From: Chitinophagaceae bacterium IBVUCB1
Lineage (GTDB): Bacteria > Bacteroidota > Bacteroidia > Chitinophagales > Chitinophagaceae
Direction: 5' to 3'
Assembly: GCA_002127285.1 (NCBI GenBank)
Contig: NFUW01000002.1
Coordinates: 768,744-832,743 of the forward strand
DNA length: 64,000 bases
A program made the translations under genes and the position numbers. Below are positions 1 to 8,680 of this stretch, one piece after another. Each line of letters begins with the position of its first letter. The stretch's first letter is position 1. A model generated the notes under the pieces. The model did no database searches and was not told the DNA's origin. It worked only from the letters and a program-made list of their open reading frames with translations.

Positions 1-1602
1 AATTACATCATTTACTCCACTAGCTATGATGGGTCCTATAACAGGCCGTATCATCAATGCACCTGTAACGGTAGATGGCTGCCAATACCCTACTACATTA
101 TAGTAAAGATGATTGGCACCTTGCCTGTTAGCATCTAAACCTATATACAAACTATCGCTATTGGCAAGTGCTGGCTGTATGGTACCAATATAAAATGTAC
201 CGGCAGGCAATGCTACAGGTTGGTCGAATTTATACGTCCAATAAAAATCGTTTCGTAAATATTGAGGAAACAGAAAATCTTGCTGATACGCAATTTGGTC
301 TGAACCACCCGACAAGCCAATATTACGATATATGGCTACTGAAAAATATTTGGCATAAGCCATCGGTACTTGCCTGCCAAAGTATATCTGCACACCTGTT
401 ATGGTATCCGGTTCATTCAGATGAAACTCGATGGCTGTTTTGCCGGGTAATGTAGGGAACAGATTGAGGTAATAAGATTTTTCTGCCGTCCAGTCGTCGT
501 AAGCAAGAAAGTTGTAAAACTCCTGATCTAAGACGATGGTATCATTATCCTTATTATCCTGTGGGTTCAGCGATTCTATATAGTACTTATTTTCAAAAAT
601 ATAGTTATCGCGCGGGTTGATGAATGGAATGGTATTGGTATATGTGGGGAATGTAATAGTTGTAGTACCATATGCAGGTACATTTGTATTGTTTGTACCT
701 GCCGAAAATAAACCAACGCCTGTTGACTTTACCCTTGCACGATACGAATAACTTAAGTTGATAGCATTGCTGTAATTATTGCGGATGAATGCACTGTGCT
801 GTGATGCGCGTTCTTTGTTAGGGTCTGCCAAAAACTGTTTATAGGTCATGTAAGTATAATCATTGAGCATATAGGTAGGTTGGATATTGAGCGTAGCATC
901 ATTTATCAGGGTATCGTTCACCGTTCGCCCTGCACCTATGCGTATATAGTCTATATTCCACACATCGTCATTGGTATTTACAGATGCTTTATTTACAAAC
1001 CTGAACTGGAATGTATCGTGCAGGTAAAGCGTATCTGTAAGGGGTACAAGTACCTGCTTGAAAGTATCAAGTGGCGTTCCTTGCTTACCCCATACTTTTA
1101 CCCATGCCTGGTTTTTCTTTTTGAAATATAGCATCAGCGAATCTTGCGTTTCGGGACTGAAACCAAAACCTTGCGGCTGATAAAAAAAGCTGAAATAAAT
1201 ACTATCGGCCGGCGTATTGGCACTCAAATCAAAATCCTTCGACGTTAGGCTGTCTGCATATACCAATGCATTTACATTATTTGGCTCGTATGGTATACCG
1301 CTTGCATTCAGTCCGTCGAATGTAGCTACTCCACGGCTGATAGGCTGAACGCCCATTGTATTATTAATATATACCTGTGCATCTACCCACTTTTGATTAT
1401 CAGGCCACGTAGATACCTTAGTAAAGTCTTCAAAGAATGGAAGTGTCAGTGCAGCCGTTGTTTTGTGTGCATTTGTACTTTTTTCCGGCTTTGCATTGTA
1501 TTGTGTTTGCTGCGTGAGCGGGGCAACCATCTCTTGTGCAGTTGCGCACCATGTTTGCACACTGCAAAAGATGATGAAGATATATAGCTTATAATAATTC
1601 AC
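1..1602 (-). CDS. Secreted protein, probable T9SS cargo (C-terminus outside window)
   Basis: An open frame of 534 codons runs off the left edge on the minus strand. I place the start at a GTG whose G is also the last base of the TAG stop of the PASTA gene upstream (TAGTG), because the residues that follow form a clear signal peptide (MNYYKLYIFIIFCSVQTWC, then ATAQ). The first in-frame ATG is 25 codons in and would remove it. The mature part begins with a stretch typical of Bacteroidota cargo (LPFFEDF) and continues as beta-rich Ig/jelly-roll-like sequence without a recognisable catalytic motif. The T9SS tail expected of such proteins would lie beyond the edge and is not seen. The overlap implies translational coupling to the PASTA gene. 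Function unknown; export is well supported. Confidence 0.75.
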   Translation of the reverse strand, partial: MNYYKLYIFIIFCSVQTWCATAQEMVAPLTQQTQYNAKPEKSTNAHKTTAALTLPFFEDFTKVSTWPDNQKWVDAQVYINNTMGVQPISRGVATFDGLNASGIPYEPNNVNALVYADSLTSKDFDLSANTPADSIYFSFFYQPQGFGFSPETQDSLMLYFKKKNQAWVKVWGKQGTPLDTFKQVLVPLTDTLYLHDTFQFRFVNKASVNTNDDVWNIDYIRIGAGRTVNDTLINDATLNIQPTYMLNDYTYMTYKQFLADPNKERASQHSAFIRNNYSNAINLSYSYRARVKSTGVGLFSAGTNNTNVPAYGTTTITFPTYTNTIPFINPRDNYIFENKYYIESLNPQDNKDNDTIVLDQEFYNFLAYDDWTAEKSYYLNLFPTLPGKTAIEFHLNEPDTITGVQIYFGRQVPMAYAKYFSVAIYRNIGLSGGSDQIAYQQDFLFPQYLRNDFYWTYKFDQPVALPAGTFYIGTIQPALANSDSLYIGLDANRQGANHLYYNVVGYWQPSTVTGALMIRPVIGPIIASGVNDVI

Positions 1603-2468
1603 TATTCGAAGTCAGGGGTTTCGTTATTGCCTGTCTGTTGTTCTTCTGTATTAACATCACCTTGAGGCTTTTTATTGCGCTCCAACTCTTCAGGTGTTGG
1701 GTTTTGTTTTATGCGTATATCCACTATATCTCCCTGACGTATGCGGTTGGGTGCACCCAACTCGTTTTGCGATGATGGCATTTGACTAAATATCACCGCA
1801 TTGGCAGAATCTGTAATATCTCCTTCCCACAATGCTGTAATCGTCAGTCCGTTTCCGCTTAGCATAGATACCGCTTCGTTATACGTCAGCCCAATGACAT
1901 CGGGCACATTGAACTGGGTATTGCCTAAACCATCACCAATAATCAAGTCTATACGGCTACCTTGTGGCAGCATAGTGCCCGGGCGTATTTGCTGCCCTTT
2001 ATATAGCTGTTCTAATATTGCACCATTTGCGATGTCAGGACGGTAAGTAGTATCGCCCAGTATCAGGTTATTACTTTTCAATATCATCTCTGCACTGCGA
2101 AAAGACAGGTTTTGCAGATTGGGCATGGGTGTTAATGGTGGCTGTGCTTTGTTGACAGTAATAAATATTGTCCTGCCTGTTTTTACTATGGAACTTACTT
2201 CAGGCATCTGTGCCAGTACAATGTAGGCTTTCTTATTGGGGTCATATGCAGAGTCTATATCTACCTCAAAGCCAAGGCTTTCCAACTGACCAACTGCCAT
2301 CCTTACATCCCTATCTATCACTTGCGGCACTTTAGCTTCCGCGCCATGCCTTGTAATAAGGCCAAGGCTTACGAAAAAGATAATATACAACAATGCACAA
2401 AGCAGTAGTACAATCAGCAGATTGAACCTGAATGAACGCCTTGTTGTTTCTGTAATAGTAAACGCCAT
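1602..2468 (-). CDS. Membrane-anchored protein with three PASTA domains
   Basis: 288 residues. A short basic N-terminus is followed by one membrane segment at about residues 15-37, then three PASTA domains at about 45-108, 110-180 and 185-255, and an acidic, Glu/Asn-rich tail. PASTA domains bind muropeptides or peptidoglycan, usually as the sensor part of Ser/Thr kinases or penicillin-binding proteins. Here there is no kinase or transpeptidase domain, an architecture common in Bacteroidota. The gene lies 25 bp after ddl on the same strand, so a cell-wall role fits. Its stop overlaps the GTG start of the secreted protein downstream. The domain call is firm; the cellular role is inferred. Confidence 0.85.
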   Translation of the reverse strand: MAFTITETTRRSFRFNLLIVLLLCALLYIIFFVSLGLITRHGAEAKVPQVIDRDVRMAVGQLESLGFEVDIDSAYDPNKKAYIVLAQMPEVSSIVKTGRTIFITVNKAQPPLTPMPNLQNLSFRSAEMILKSNNLILGDTTYRPDIANGAILEQLYKGQQIRPGTMLPQGSRIDLIIGDGLGNTQFNVPDVIGLTYNEAVSMLSGNGLTITALWEGDITDSANAVIFSQMPSSQNELGAPNRIRQGDIVDIRIKQNPTPEELERNKKPQGDVNTEEQQTGNNETPDFE

Positions 2469-2493
2469 ACACTGCCAATGAAAGTACGAAAAA

Positions 2494-3492
2494 TTATCTA
2501 TTAGCCGTTTTCAGGCAGTCTTCAATAATTGAACCGTAAAAATCGATCAAGCTGATGTCTGCAGCCCTTACTTGCTGTGGTACAATACTATTTTCGCTCT
2601 GCCCCGGCATTGTATTTACCTCTAAAAAGAATAATTTGTTAGTACCTTTTTGCAGGATGAAGTCCATACGTACAATACCTCTGCAATTCAGGTGTCTGTA
2701 TATATAAGCGGCTTTATGCTCTAACTGCTCCCTTGTTTTGTCGTCAATAGGTGCAGGGGTTATCTCACTGGTAACGCCCGGAGTATATTTAGCTTCGTAG
2801 TCAAAAAATTCATTCTTGCTTACTATCTCTGTAGCGGGCAATGTTTTGAGGTAGCCGCCAACTTTATATACACCGATAGTAAGTTCCCTGCCTTCAATAA
2901 ACTCTTCTATCAATACCTGATCATCTTCGCCAAATGCTTTTTCAATAGCGGGCAGCAAGTCTTCTACTGCTTTAACCTTACTTACACCAAGGCTCGAGCC
3001 ACTTTCATTGGGTTTTACAAACATCGGCATCTGCAACTGTTCCAATATATTGCCTACAGAATAGGGTTCTCCCTTTATCAGGTGTACGGAGTTGGCTATG
3101 TTGACCACATTAAAAGCTTTTACAACTTTGTTGCAATAACTCTTATTGAATGTAAGGGCGGATACAATGGCATTGCATGTTGTATAAGGTATATTTAACA
3201 TGTCCAAATACCCCTGAATACGTCCGTCTTCACCTGGTGTACCATGAATGGCTATAAATACACAATCAAAATGTATTCGTTCACCACTTAATGTCAGTGA
3301 GAAGTCGTTTTTATCTACTTCTATTTTACTACCATCTGCCAAATCATACCACCAACCATCTCGCGTAACGATGATTTTGAATGTATTGTAAAGATTGGTG
3401 TCGAGGTTTTTTTCAATTGTTTGGGCTGTTTGTATAGAAATGACGTATTCTCCTGAATAGCCCCCTGCTAATAAAGCAATATTTTTCTTCAT
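2494..3492 (-). CDS. ddl: D-alanine--D-alanine ligase
   Basis: 332 residues, normal length for Ddl. It joins two D-alanines using ATP in the cytoplasm to make the dipeptide of peptidoglycan precursors. Visible landmarks are the N-terminal glycine-rich LLAGGYSGE, HGTPGEDGRIQG in the first substrate domain, the ATP-grasp lysine region FVKPNESGSSLGVSK, and the metal/substrate-binding EVNTMPGQSENS near the C-terminus. The last motif has GQ where many proteobacterial enzymes have GM, which is usual in Bacteroidota. It is the first gene of a probable ddl-PASTA-secreted protein unit and has a consensus -7 box 28 nt upstream of its ATG. Confidence 0.95.
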   Translation of the reverse strand: MKKNIALLAGGYSGEYVISIQTAQTIEKNLDTNLYNTFKIIVTRDGWWYDLADGSKIEVDKNDFSLTLSGERIHFDCVFIAIHGTPGEDGRIQGYLDMLNIPYTTCNAIVSALTFNKSYCNKVVKAFNVVNIANSVHLIKGEPYSVGNILEQLQMPMFVKPNESGSSLGVSKVKAVEDLLPAIEKAFGEDDQVLIEEFIEGRELTIGVYKVGGYLKTLPATEIVSKNEFFDYEAKYTPGVTSEITPAPIDDKTREQLEHKAAYIYRHLNCRGIVRMDFILQKGTNKLFFLEVNTMPGQSENSIVPQQVRAADISLIDFYGSIIEDCLKTANR

Positions 3493-3520
3493 TTATTAAT
3501 ATGTACTCGGGTGTTACAAT

Positions 3521-3528
3521 CAAAGGTA
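3521..3528 (-). promoter_or_regulatory. Bacteroidota -7 promoter box for ddl
   Basis: On the minus strand this reads TACCTTTG, a full match to the primary-sigma -7 consensus TAnnTTTG, 28 nt before the ddl ATG. No clear -33 TTTG is found about 20 bp further upstream, so the call rests on the -7 box and its position. Confidence 0.5.
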
Positions 3529-3675
3529 AAAGAAAAAAGATGGATGCTGTAATTATATTCTTAAAAATAAGGTACACTCAAACACACATGATATACAGGT
3601 TTTTAGAAGTGAAAAATCAGATTTTAAGGTTTATTATATATTTGATTACATACTTTTAAGATAAATAATATAACG

Positions 3676-4341
3676 ATGGCATATTTGAATAAAGACTTCA
3701 TCAACTTTTTCAAAAACCTGTCTGTAAACAATACAACAGCATGGTTTGATGAGAATAGAAAGACGTATGAAACGGCTGTAAAGCAACCATTTAAGCTATT
3801 GGTGGACGAGATGATAAAACGCATTAAAAAGCATCAACCCGAAATAGCCATTACGTCATCAGATGCCATCTTTCGCATCAACAAAGACATCCGTTTTTCT
3901 AAAGACAAAACGCCCTATAATACCCATGTAGGTGCCAACATATCCTCACAAGGGCGCAAGTCGAAAGAAGAACCGGGCTTTTACTTTCAGCTATCGCACG
4001 ATGGCATTATGGTATGTGGTGGTGTATATATGGTAGAGGCTGCTAACCTGCAAAAAATACGCAGCTATATTGCTGCCAATCAAAAAGCATTTGCCGCTTT
4101 GTACAACGACAAGACTTTTAAAGACACTTATGGCAGCATACAGGGCGAACAGAATAAAAAACTACCCGAAGACCTGAAAGCCGCTGCTACCAAAGAGCCA
4201 CTGATAGCCAACAAGCAATTTTACTATAGTGCCAAGATGAAAGCCAAAGCTATAACTGAAGACACGCTGCCTGACCAGCTAATGGAATACTACCATGCTG
4301 CTAAGAAAATGAACGATTTTCTAAAAAAAGCTATGCAATAA
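3676..4341 (+). CDS. DUF2461 family protein
   Basis: 221 residues, the full length of the DUF2461/TIGR02453 family. Characteristic parts are the N-terminal FFKNLSVNNTTAWFDENR, the central DIRFSKDKTPYNTHVGANIS, and FYFQLSHDGIMVCGGVYM. The family is cytosolic and widespread in bacteria and fungi; its biochemical function is not established. The gene stands alone on the plus strand, divergent from ddl, and its 3' end overlaps the convergent hydrolase gene by 11 bp. No regulatory clue is visible. Confidence 0.9.
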   Translation: MAYLNKDFINFFKNLSVNNTTAWFDENRKTYETAVKQPFKLLVDEMIKRIKKHQPEIAITSSDAIFRINKDIRFSKDKTPYNTHVGANISSQGRKSKEEPGFYFQLSHDGIMVCGGVYMVEAANLQKIRSYIAANQKAFAALYNDKTFKDTYGSIQGEQNKKLPEDLKAAATKEPLIANKQFYYSAKMKAKAITEDTLPDQLMEYYHAAKKMNDFLKKAMQ

Positions 4342-5014
4342 ACTGCTTTAGCATCCACGCAAGTGTTGTAGTGCTTACCTGCTCTATGGGGTGTGGCGTA
4401 TCAGGTAGCATACCCATTTGTGCATTGGGCAATGCCTTATATACAGCCAATGTTTCATCGAGGGTTATCATCTTATCCCTATCGCCCAGCAGTAGCAGGC
4501 ATGGATGTTGTATGTTGGCATAATCCTCTATTTGCAAGGGGGTATCTTGTCCCATAGCATGCAGCATAGTTATCGTGTGTTGCAGCACTTCTTTCCAATC
4601 GTTTGGACTATGTCGTTTGGCAAGCGCATTGGCAAATGCAGGTAACTTGGCAGCTATCTTTTCCGCATCCAGCATGGCGGTTTCTTTATGCGCAGTCGCT
4701 TCGTCCCAATAAAACTTAGTAGCCAATGTGGCTATCTTTCCTATCCTATCGGCATGGTGCCTGGCTATATACATAGCTACATATCCACCCATACTGTAGC
4801 CAAATACATCGGCTTGCATTATGTTGCAGGCATCCATATATCTCAATACATCCGTTGCGAATACAGCTATGGAAAAGCTTTGTGGAAAAGGTTCACCACC
4901 ATGCCCTGCAAACGATAAGCTATGTACTGTGTATGTATCTTTCAGTGCATCAGCTAATGGCGCAAGCTGGTCTTTAGCACCTATGGCACCGTGCAATAGT
5001 ATTAAATGCTTCAT
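4331..5014 (-). CDS. Alpha/beta hydrolase
   Basis: 227 residues from the ATG giving MKHLILLHGAIGAK. The frame opens 12 codons earlier, but the family's first strand and the HG oxyanion motif begin here. Catalytic elements are the nucleophile elbow GYSMGG (Ser), the acid in LLGDRDKM (Asp) and the late TPHPIEQ (His). It resembles small MenH/YbfF-type esterases, but nothing nearby indicates the substrate. No signal peptide, so probably cytosolic. It is convergent with the DUF2461 gene, overlapping its end by 11 bp. Confidence 0.85.
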   Translation of the reverse strand: MKHLILLHGAIGAKDQLAPLADALKDTYTVHSLSFAGHGGEPFPQSFSIAVFATDVLRYMDACNIMQADVFGYSMGGYVAMYIARHHADRIGKIATLATKFYWDEATAHKETAMLDAEKIAAKLPAFANALAKRHSPNDWKEVLQHTITMLHAMGQDTPLQIEDYANIQHPCLLLLGDRDKMITLDETLAVYKALPNAQMGMLPDTPHPIEQVSTTTLAWMLKQFIA

Positions 5015-5260
5015 AGAAACGCTAAAATATAGAATGTGAGGGTTATTCATGCAATAGTTTCATCAAGTGTTATGCCCATCTACTAACAAATTATAATATA
5101 CTCACCATGAACTCAACAACATTCTATACATAAACATCATTATCCTGTACTGTTGTTGTACTGTTATATACTATCCTGTACTTTCCTCTCCTTGCTTGAG
5201 CCACCCTAAAGCCTAGCTTAAGCCCCGCTTGATAAATGAATGATTATCATTACTCATCAC

Positions 5261-5297
5261 AAAACAAACAAAGCGTCCTTACGGGGACGCTTTGTTT
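5261..5297 (-). terminator. Rho-independent terminator of the small secreted protein gene
   Basis: Thirteen-bp perfect stem (arms 5266-5278 and 5285-5297) with a 6-nt loop. Read on the minus strand it is followed by a T-rich tract. It lies 24 bp after the stop of the gene at 5321-5872 and is one of the strongest hairpins in the window. Confidence 0.85.
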
Positions 5298-5320
5298 TAT
5301 TTCTGATTATATATTTATTA

Positions 5321-5872
5321 TTAAAGCTGAGTAGCAGTATAAACTACATCTACCGTATAAGTACCTGCAGGGTAAGTGAAACCAGGCTGTGCTTCGTAAC
5401 GTACGCTGAACAATTGGTTGCCACCGTTAGCTGCGTTTGTTATCAGGTTTTGTGCAGTTGATGTAAGACCTGCATAAGCTGTGTTGCTGAAAGGAGAAGC
5501 GATAGCACCACCTGTGCTGTTGGCAGATACCATCAAGCCCAACACACCACTTACAGGCATTACCGGAGCAGGTGTTACAGAACCTGTATAAGTAAAGTTT
5601 GCGTTGTTGGTACGAACCGTTACACCGAAACGACGGTTAGAACGTACACGCAGTTCTTGTGCAGATGAAGTAACACCGTTAGCGTAGTCATTCACTGTGT
5701 TGAAAGCCAGGTTAACAGCAGCACCTGTAGCAGTACCAGACCCTGTGAAAGTCAATTCGATTGCGTTGCTCAGGTTCAGATTAACTGTCTGTGTAGCAGT
5801 AGATGAAGGAGACTGTGCTTTAGCAGCAAAACCAGTGATACCCAGAGCGATGATTGCGATTACTTTTTTCAT
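5321..5872 (-). CDS. Small secreted beta-rich protein
   Basis: 183 residues. A signal peptide (MKKVIAIIALGITGFAAKAQ) is followed by a Ser/Thr/Asn/Ala-rich, Cys-free, beta-strand-like chain ending in YPAGTYTVDVVYTATQL. The ending resembles small surface proteins of the DUF4402 or WxL-like type, but I cannot assign a family with certainty. Signs of high expression are a full -33/-7 promoter, a long unstructured A/C-rich leader, restricted codon choice and a strong terminator of its own. It is monocistronic and divergent from the DUF6600 gene. A structural or surface-coat role is an inference. Confidence 0.75.
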   Translation of the reverse strand: MKKVIAIIALGITGFAAKAQSPSSTATQTVNLNLSNAIELTFTGSGTATGAAVNLAFNTVNDYANGVTSSAQELRVRSNRRFGVTVRTNNANFTYTGSVTPAPVMPVSGVLGLMVSANSTGGAIASPFSNTAYAGLTSTAQNLITNAANGGNQLFSVRYEAQPGFTYPAGTYTVDVVYTATQL

Positions 5873-5941
5873 TGTTGTTTGTTTTTGTTTGTTTGTTAAT
5901 GTTTGTTGTTAAAAAATTTGTTTTTGTTGTTGATTATGAAG

Positions 5942-5974
5942 CAAATATGGGGGTATGGAGCCCCGACAGTCAAA
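5942..5974 (-). promoter_or_regulatory. Promoter of the small secreted protein gene
   Basis: On the minus strand a -33 TTTG (5971-5974) is followed after 21 bp by CATATTTG (5942-5949), one mismatch from TAnnTTTG. The predicted leader is about 60 nt, nearly free of G and strongly A-rich, so unlikely to fold. The rest of 5873-6162 is the spacer to the divergent DUF6600 gene and shows no further clear motif. Confidence 0.55.
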
Positions 5975-6162
5975 TTTTCGGGCTTTGTTAACGCCTGCTT
6001 TGCAAGCGGTTAACAAACGGTTAACAGGCTTTAACACATGTAAAATAACCCGAAACCCTTTACAGATAAGCATTTCAACACCTTTTAGTCAACTTAACAT
6101 TTCCTTGTGAAAAACGGGAACTGCATTTGAACTATATATGCCAAACACAAAAACAAAGTAAA

Positions 6163-7569
6163 ATGAAAAGGGGGTTGATTACTATAATGAGTACGCTGCT
6201 GCTGAGTGTAGCCGTACCGTCCGTTACACTACCAACGTCAGCAAAGGCACAGCCGCATATGTCTGTATCTATACAAACTTTCTACGACGAGCTGGCACCT
6301 TACGGGCAATGGATAGACTATCAGGATTATGGATTTGTATGGCGACCGAGTGTGCGTGGCGATTTCCGCCCCTACTATACCAATGGACGATGGGCTATGA
6401 CACAGTATGGCAATACATGGGTATCTGACTACGATTGGGGTTGGGCACCCTTCCACTACGGCCGATGGACGTTTGACGACTACTATGGCTGGATATGGCT
6501 GCCCGATACCGAATGGGGCCCCGCATGGGTTACATGGCGCGATGGTAGTGAATACTATGGCTGGGCTCCTATGGCACCACGTGTCAGCATCAATGTATCA
6601 TTCGGGCCAAGGCACTATGTACCAAACGACTGGTGGGTATTTATACCATGCAGGCAGATGTATAGCCCGAGGTTTCACAACTATTGGCGCGGACCGCAAT
6701 ACAATACTACTATTATTAATAACACCACCATTATTAATAACACCTACGTCAACAACCGCAATACTTATGTATATGGGCCGCGTGGCAACGAGTTTGAACG
6801 CCGTACAGGGCAGCGTGTAAATGTGTATAATGTAAACAACGCTAATCGCCCGCAGCGCAGTAGCATACAGAACAATACGGTGAACCTGTATCGCCCGCAG
6901 GTAACAAACAACCCGCGAGGTAGCAATGCAAGACCCGAGCGTTTTGTACAGGCAGAAAGGCGTGGACGTGCTGCTGAAAACAATAACGTAGGCAGAACGG
7001 AAACCGCACGAGGTAATAATGAAATGCGCGAGCAAAGAGAACACAATTTTAGAAATGGTGAAGTACGCAACCGTGATATGCGCCAGCGGGAAGAAGTAGC
7101 TGTAGCCGAAAGACCATCACGAGAGTGGAACAGGAATAACGATGTACAAGCTACCGATAGCAGAGCCGAATGGCGCGAACAAAGACAAATGGAAGCACAG
7201 CGCGGACAGCAGCAAGACATAGAACGCCGCAGGCAGCAGCAGTGGGAAAATAACAGGCAACGTGAGGCACGCCCTGCCGAACCGCAACGGGTAGAAAGGC
7301 CGCAACAACGTGCGGAGCGCGCAGAGACTCAACAATGGGAACGCCCGCAACGCATGGAACGTGCAGAGCCCAGAGCAGAGCGTCCGCAACGTATGGAACG
7401 TTCTGAACCACAGCAATGGGAACGTCCGCAACGCATAGAGCGAACAGAGAGGCCGCAACGTGTGGAACAACCACAGCGTGCCGAAAGAAATGTGGAAAGA
7501 CAAGCACCTGCCCGCGAAGAGCGTGCAGCACCCGCAGAAAGGAGTGAGCGTATGGGCAGGGGCAGATAA
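6163..7569 (+). CDS. DUF6600-type secreted protein with Arg/Glu/Gln/Pro-rich tail
   Basis: 468 residues from the ATG giving MKRGLITIMSTLLLSVAV; an upstream TTG in frame would spoil this signal peptide. Residues about 40-180 are Trp/Tyr/Gly-rich with the DUF6600 pattern (YDELAPYGQWIDYQDYG, WVSDYDWGWAPFHYGRW, EYYGWAPMAP). A short Asn/Thr stretch (NNTTIINNTTIINNTYVNN) follows. The last 250 residues are low complexity, with degenerate units such as ERPQRMERSEPQQW, rich in both Arg and Glu and probably disordered. The globular domain should sit in the periplasm or outer envelope; its function is unknown. The antisense strand of the tail is open in several frames, which is a composition effect. Confidence 0.85.
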   Translation: MKRGLITIMSTLLLSVAVPSVTLPTSAKAQPHMSVSIQTFYDELAPYGQWIDYQDYGFVWRPSVRGDFRPYYTNGRWAMTQYGNTWVSDYDWGWAPFHYGRWTFDDYYGWIWLPDTEWGPAWVTWRDGSEYYGWAPMAPRVSINVSFGPRHYVPNDWWVFIPCRQMYSPRFHNYWRGPQYNTTIINNTTIINNTYVNNRNTYVYGPRGNEFERRTGQRVNVYNVNNANRPQRSSIQNNTVNLYRPQVTNNPRGSNARPERFVQAERRGRAAENNNVGRTETARGNNEMREQREHNFRNGEVRNRDMRQREEVAVAERPSREWNRNNDVQATDSRAEWREQRQMEAQRGQQQDIERRRQQQWENNRQREARPAEPQRVERPQQRAERAETQQWERPQRMERAEPRAERPQRMERSEPQQWERPQRIERTERPQRVEQPQRAERNVERQAPAREERAAPAERSERMGRGR

Positions 7570-7598
7570 ATAGTTGGTTTGTTGGTTAATGGTGAATG

Positions 7599-7620
7599 GG
7601 GCTCCCTCGCGGAGCCCTTT
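7599..7620 (+). terminator. Hairpin terminator between convergent genes
   Basis: Stem GGGCTCC/GGAGCCC (7599-7605 and 7611-7617) with a CTCGC loop and TTT after it. It lies between the DUF6600 gene and the convergent ROK gene and could serve both, though the T-tract is better on the plus strand. Confidence 0.6.
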
Positions 7621-7629
7621 CATATAATA

Positions 7630-8574
7630 TTACCATACCAATGCGCTGGCACCCAATATAGCAGCATCGGCATCTGGCAGTGCAGATTGCAATAGCTCTA
7701 TCTTGCCTTTATAAATATGCAGCAGGTTGTTTTCAAGATGTTTCTTAACGGGTTTCAGCAGCATATCGCCTGCTTTTGCCAGTCCGCCAAAAAACACAAT
7801 AGCCTGCGGCGAAGTGATGGCTACCACATCTGCCAGAGTTTGTCCTAATAACATACCTGTATAGTCAAACACATCCAATGCCAGTTTATCGCCCGTTAGT
7901 GCTACATCATACACCGTCTTGGATGTTATTTTACCTTTCATATCGCGCAGCAGGCTTTTATCCGTGCGCACATCCAGCCATTTCTCTGCCGTATATGCCA
8001 CGCCGGAGGCTGAGCAATATTTTTCAAGGCAGCCCATTCTGCCACAGCCACATTCCCTGCCATCGCGTACGGCTATCATATGCCCTACCTCGCCTGCAAA
8101 GCCATCGTGCCCGTACACCAATTGCCCGTTAGCTACTATACCGCTGCCAACACCCGTACCCAGTGTTATCATGATAAAGTCCTTCATGCCACGCGCTACG
8201 CCATATTGCATCTCGCCGATAGCAGCAGCATTGGCATCGTTGGTAATGGTGACTGACAGCCCGAACGCTTCTCTGAACATCTCTGCAATCGGTATAATGC
8301 CATGCCATTCCAGATTGGCTGCTTGTACTATTTCACCTGTATAATAATTACCATTGGGCGCACCTACACCTATGCCAGTTATATGCTGCCGTTTTACTTT
8401 TTTGATGAGCGGAGCCACTTCTTTAGCCAGTGCCTTTACGTATTGATGCGCTGTACTATAGCCCTTTGTAGGCATACTACCTTTAGCCAGTACCTGCCCC
8501 CGCCTGTCAACAATACCAAAAGCGGTATTGGTACCCCCAATATCAATGCCCAGTGCTAACGGTTGCTGCTCCAT
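7630..8574 (-). CDS. ROK family sugar kinase (glucokinase-like)
   Basis: 314 residues, typical ROK length. It would phosphorylate a hexose with ATP in the cytoplasm. Seen are the N-terminal phosphate loop GIDIGGTNTAFGIVD, the second phosphate motif LGTGVGSGIV, the substrate region TNDANAAAIGE, GHDGFAGEVGHM, and the ROK zinc signature CGCGRMGCLEKYCSA. No DNA-binding domain, so an enzyme and not a NagC-type repressor. It is divergent from a FucP/GluP-type sugar transporter 106 bp away, which supports a sugar uptake and phosphorylation pair. Glucose is the likely substrate, but mannose or N-acetylhexosamine cannot be excluded. Confidence 0.88.
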   Translation of the reverse strand: MEQQPLALGIDIGGTNTAFGIVDRRGQVLAKGSMPTKGYSTAHQYVKALAKEVAPLIKKVKRQHITGIGVGAPNGNYYTGEIVQAANLEWHGIIPIAEMFREAFGLSVTITNDANAAAIGEMQYGVARGMKDFIMITLGTGVGSGIVANGQLVYGHDGFAGEVGHMIAVRDGRECGCGRMGCLEKYCSASGVAYTAEKWLDVRTDKSLLRDMKGKITSKTVYDVALTGDKLALDVFDYTGMLLGQTLADVVAITSPQAIVFFGGLAKAGDMLLKPVKKHLENNLLHIYKGKIELLQSALPDADAAILGASALVW

Positions 8575-8680
8575 GCTTGTAGTATAAAAGTATCCGGATT
8601 GAATATAACCTCTAAAATAAAAAGTTTAAGATTTAGATTTTAGCATTTTGCGGTTTATATTAGTTGAATAACAAAGAATT

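Noticed and set aside
1-1131. Plus-strand frames of 83 and 95 codons opposite the first gene
   Set aside because: They lie opposite a long coherent exported protein frame and have no recognisable features.
6238-7623. Several open frames on the minus strand across the DUF6600 gene
   Set aside because: They follow the Arg/Glu/Gln-rich codon composition of the real gene and have no family features, start context or conserved domain.
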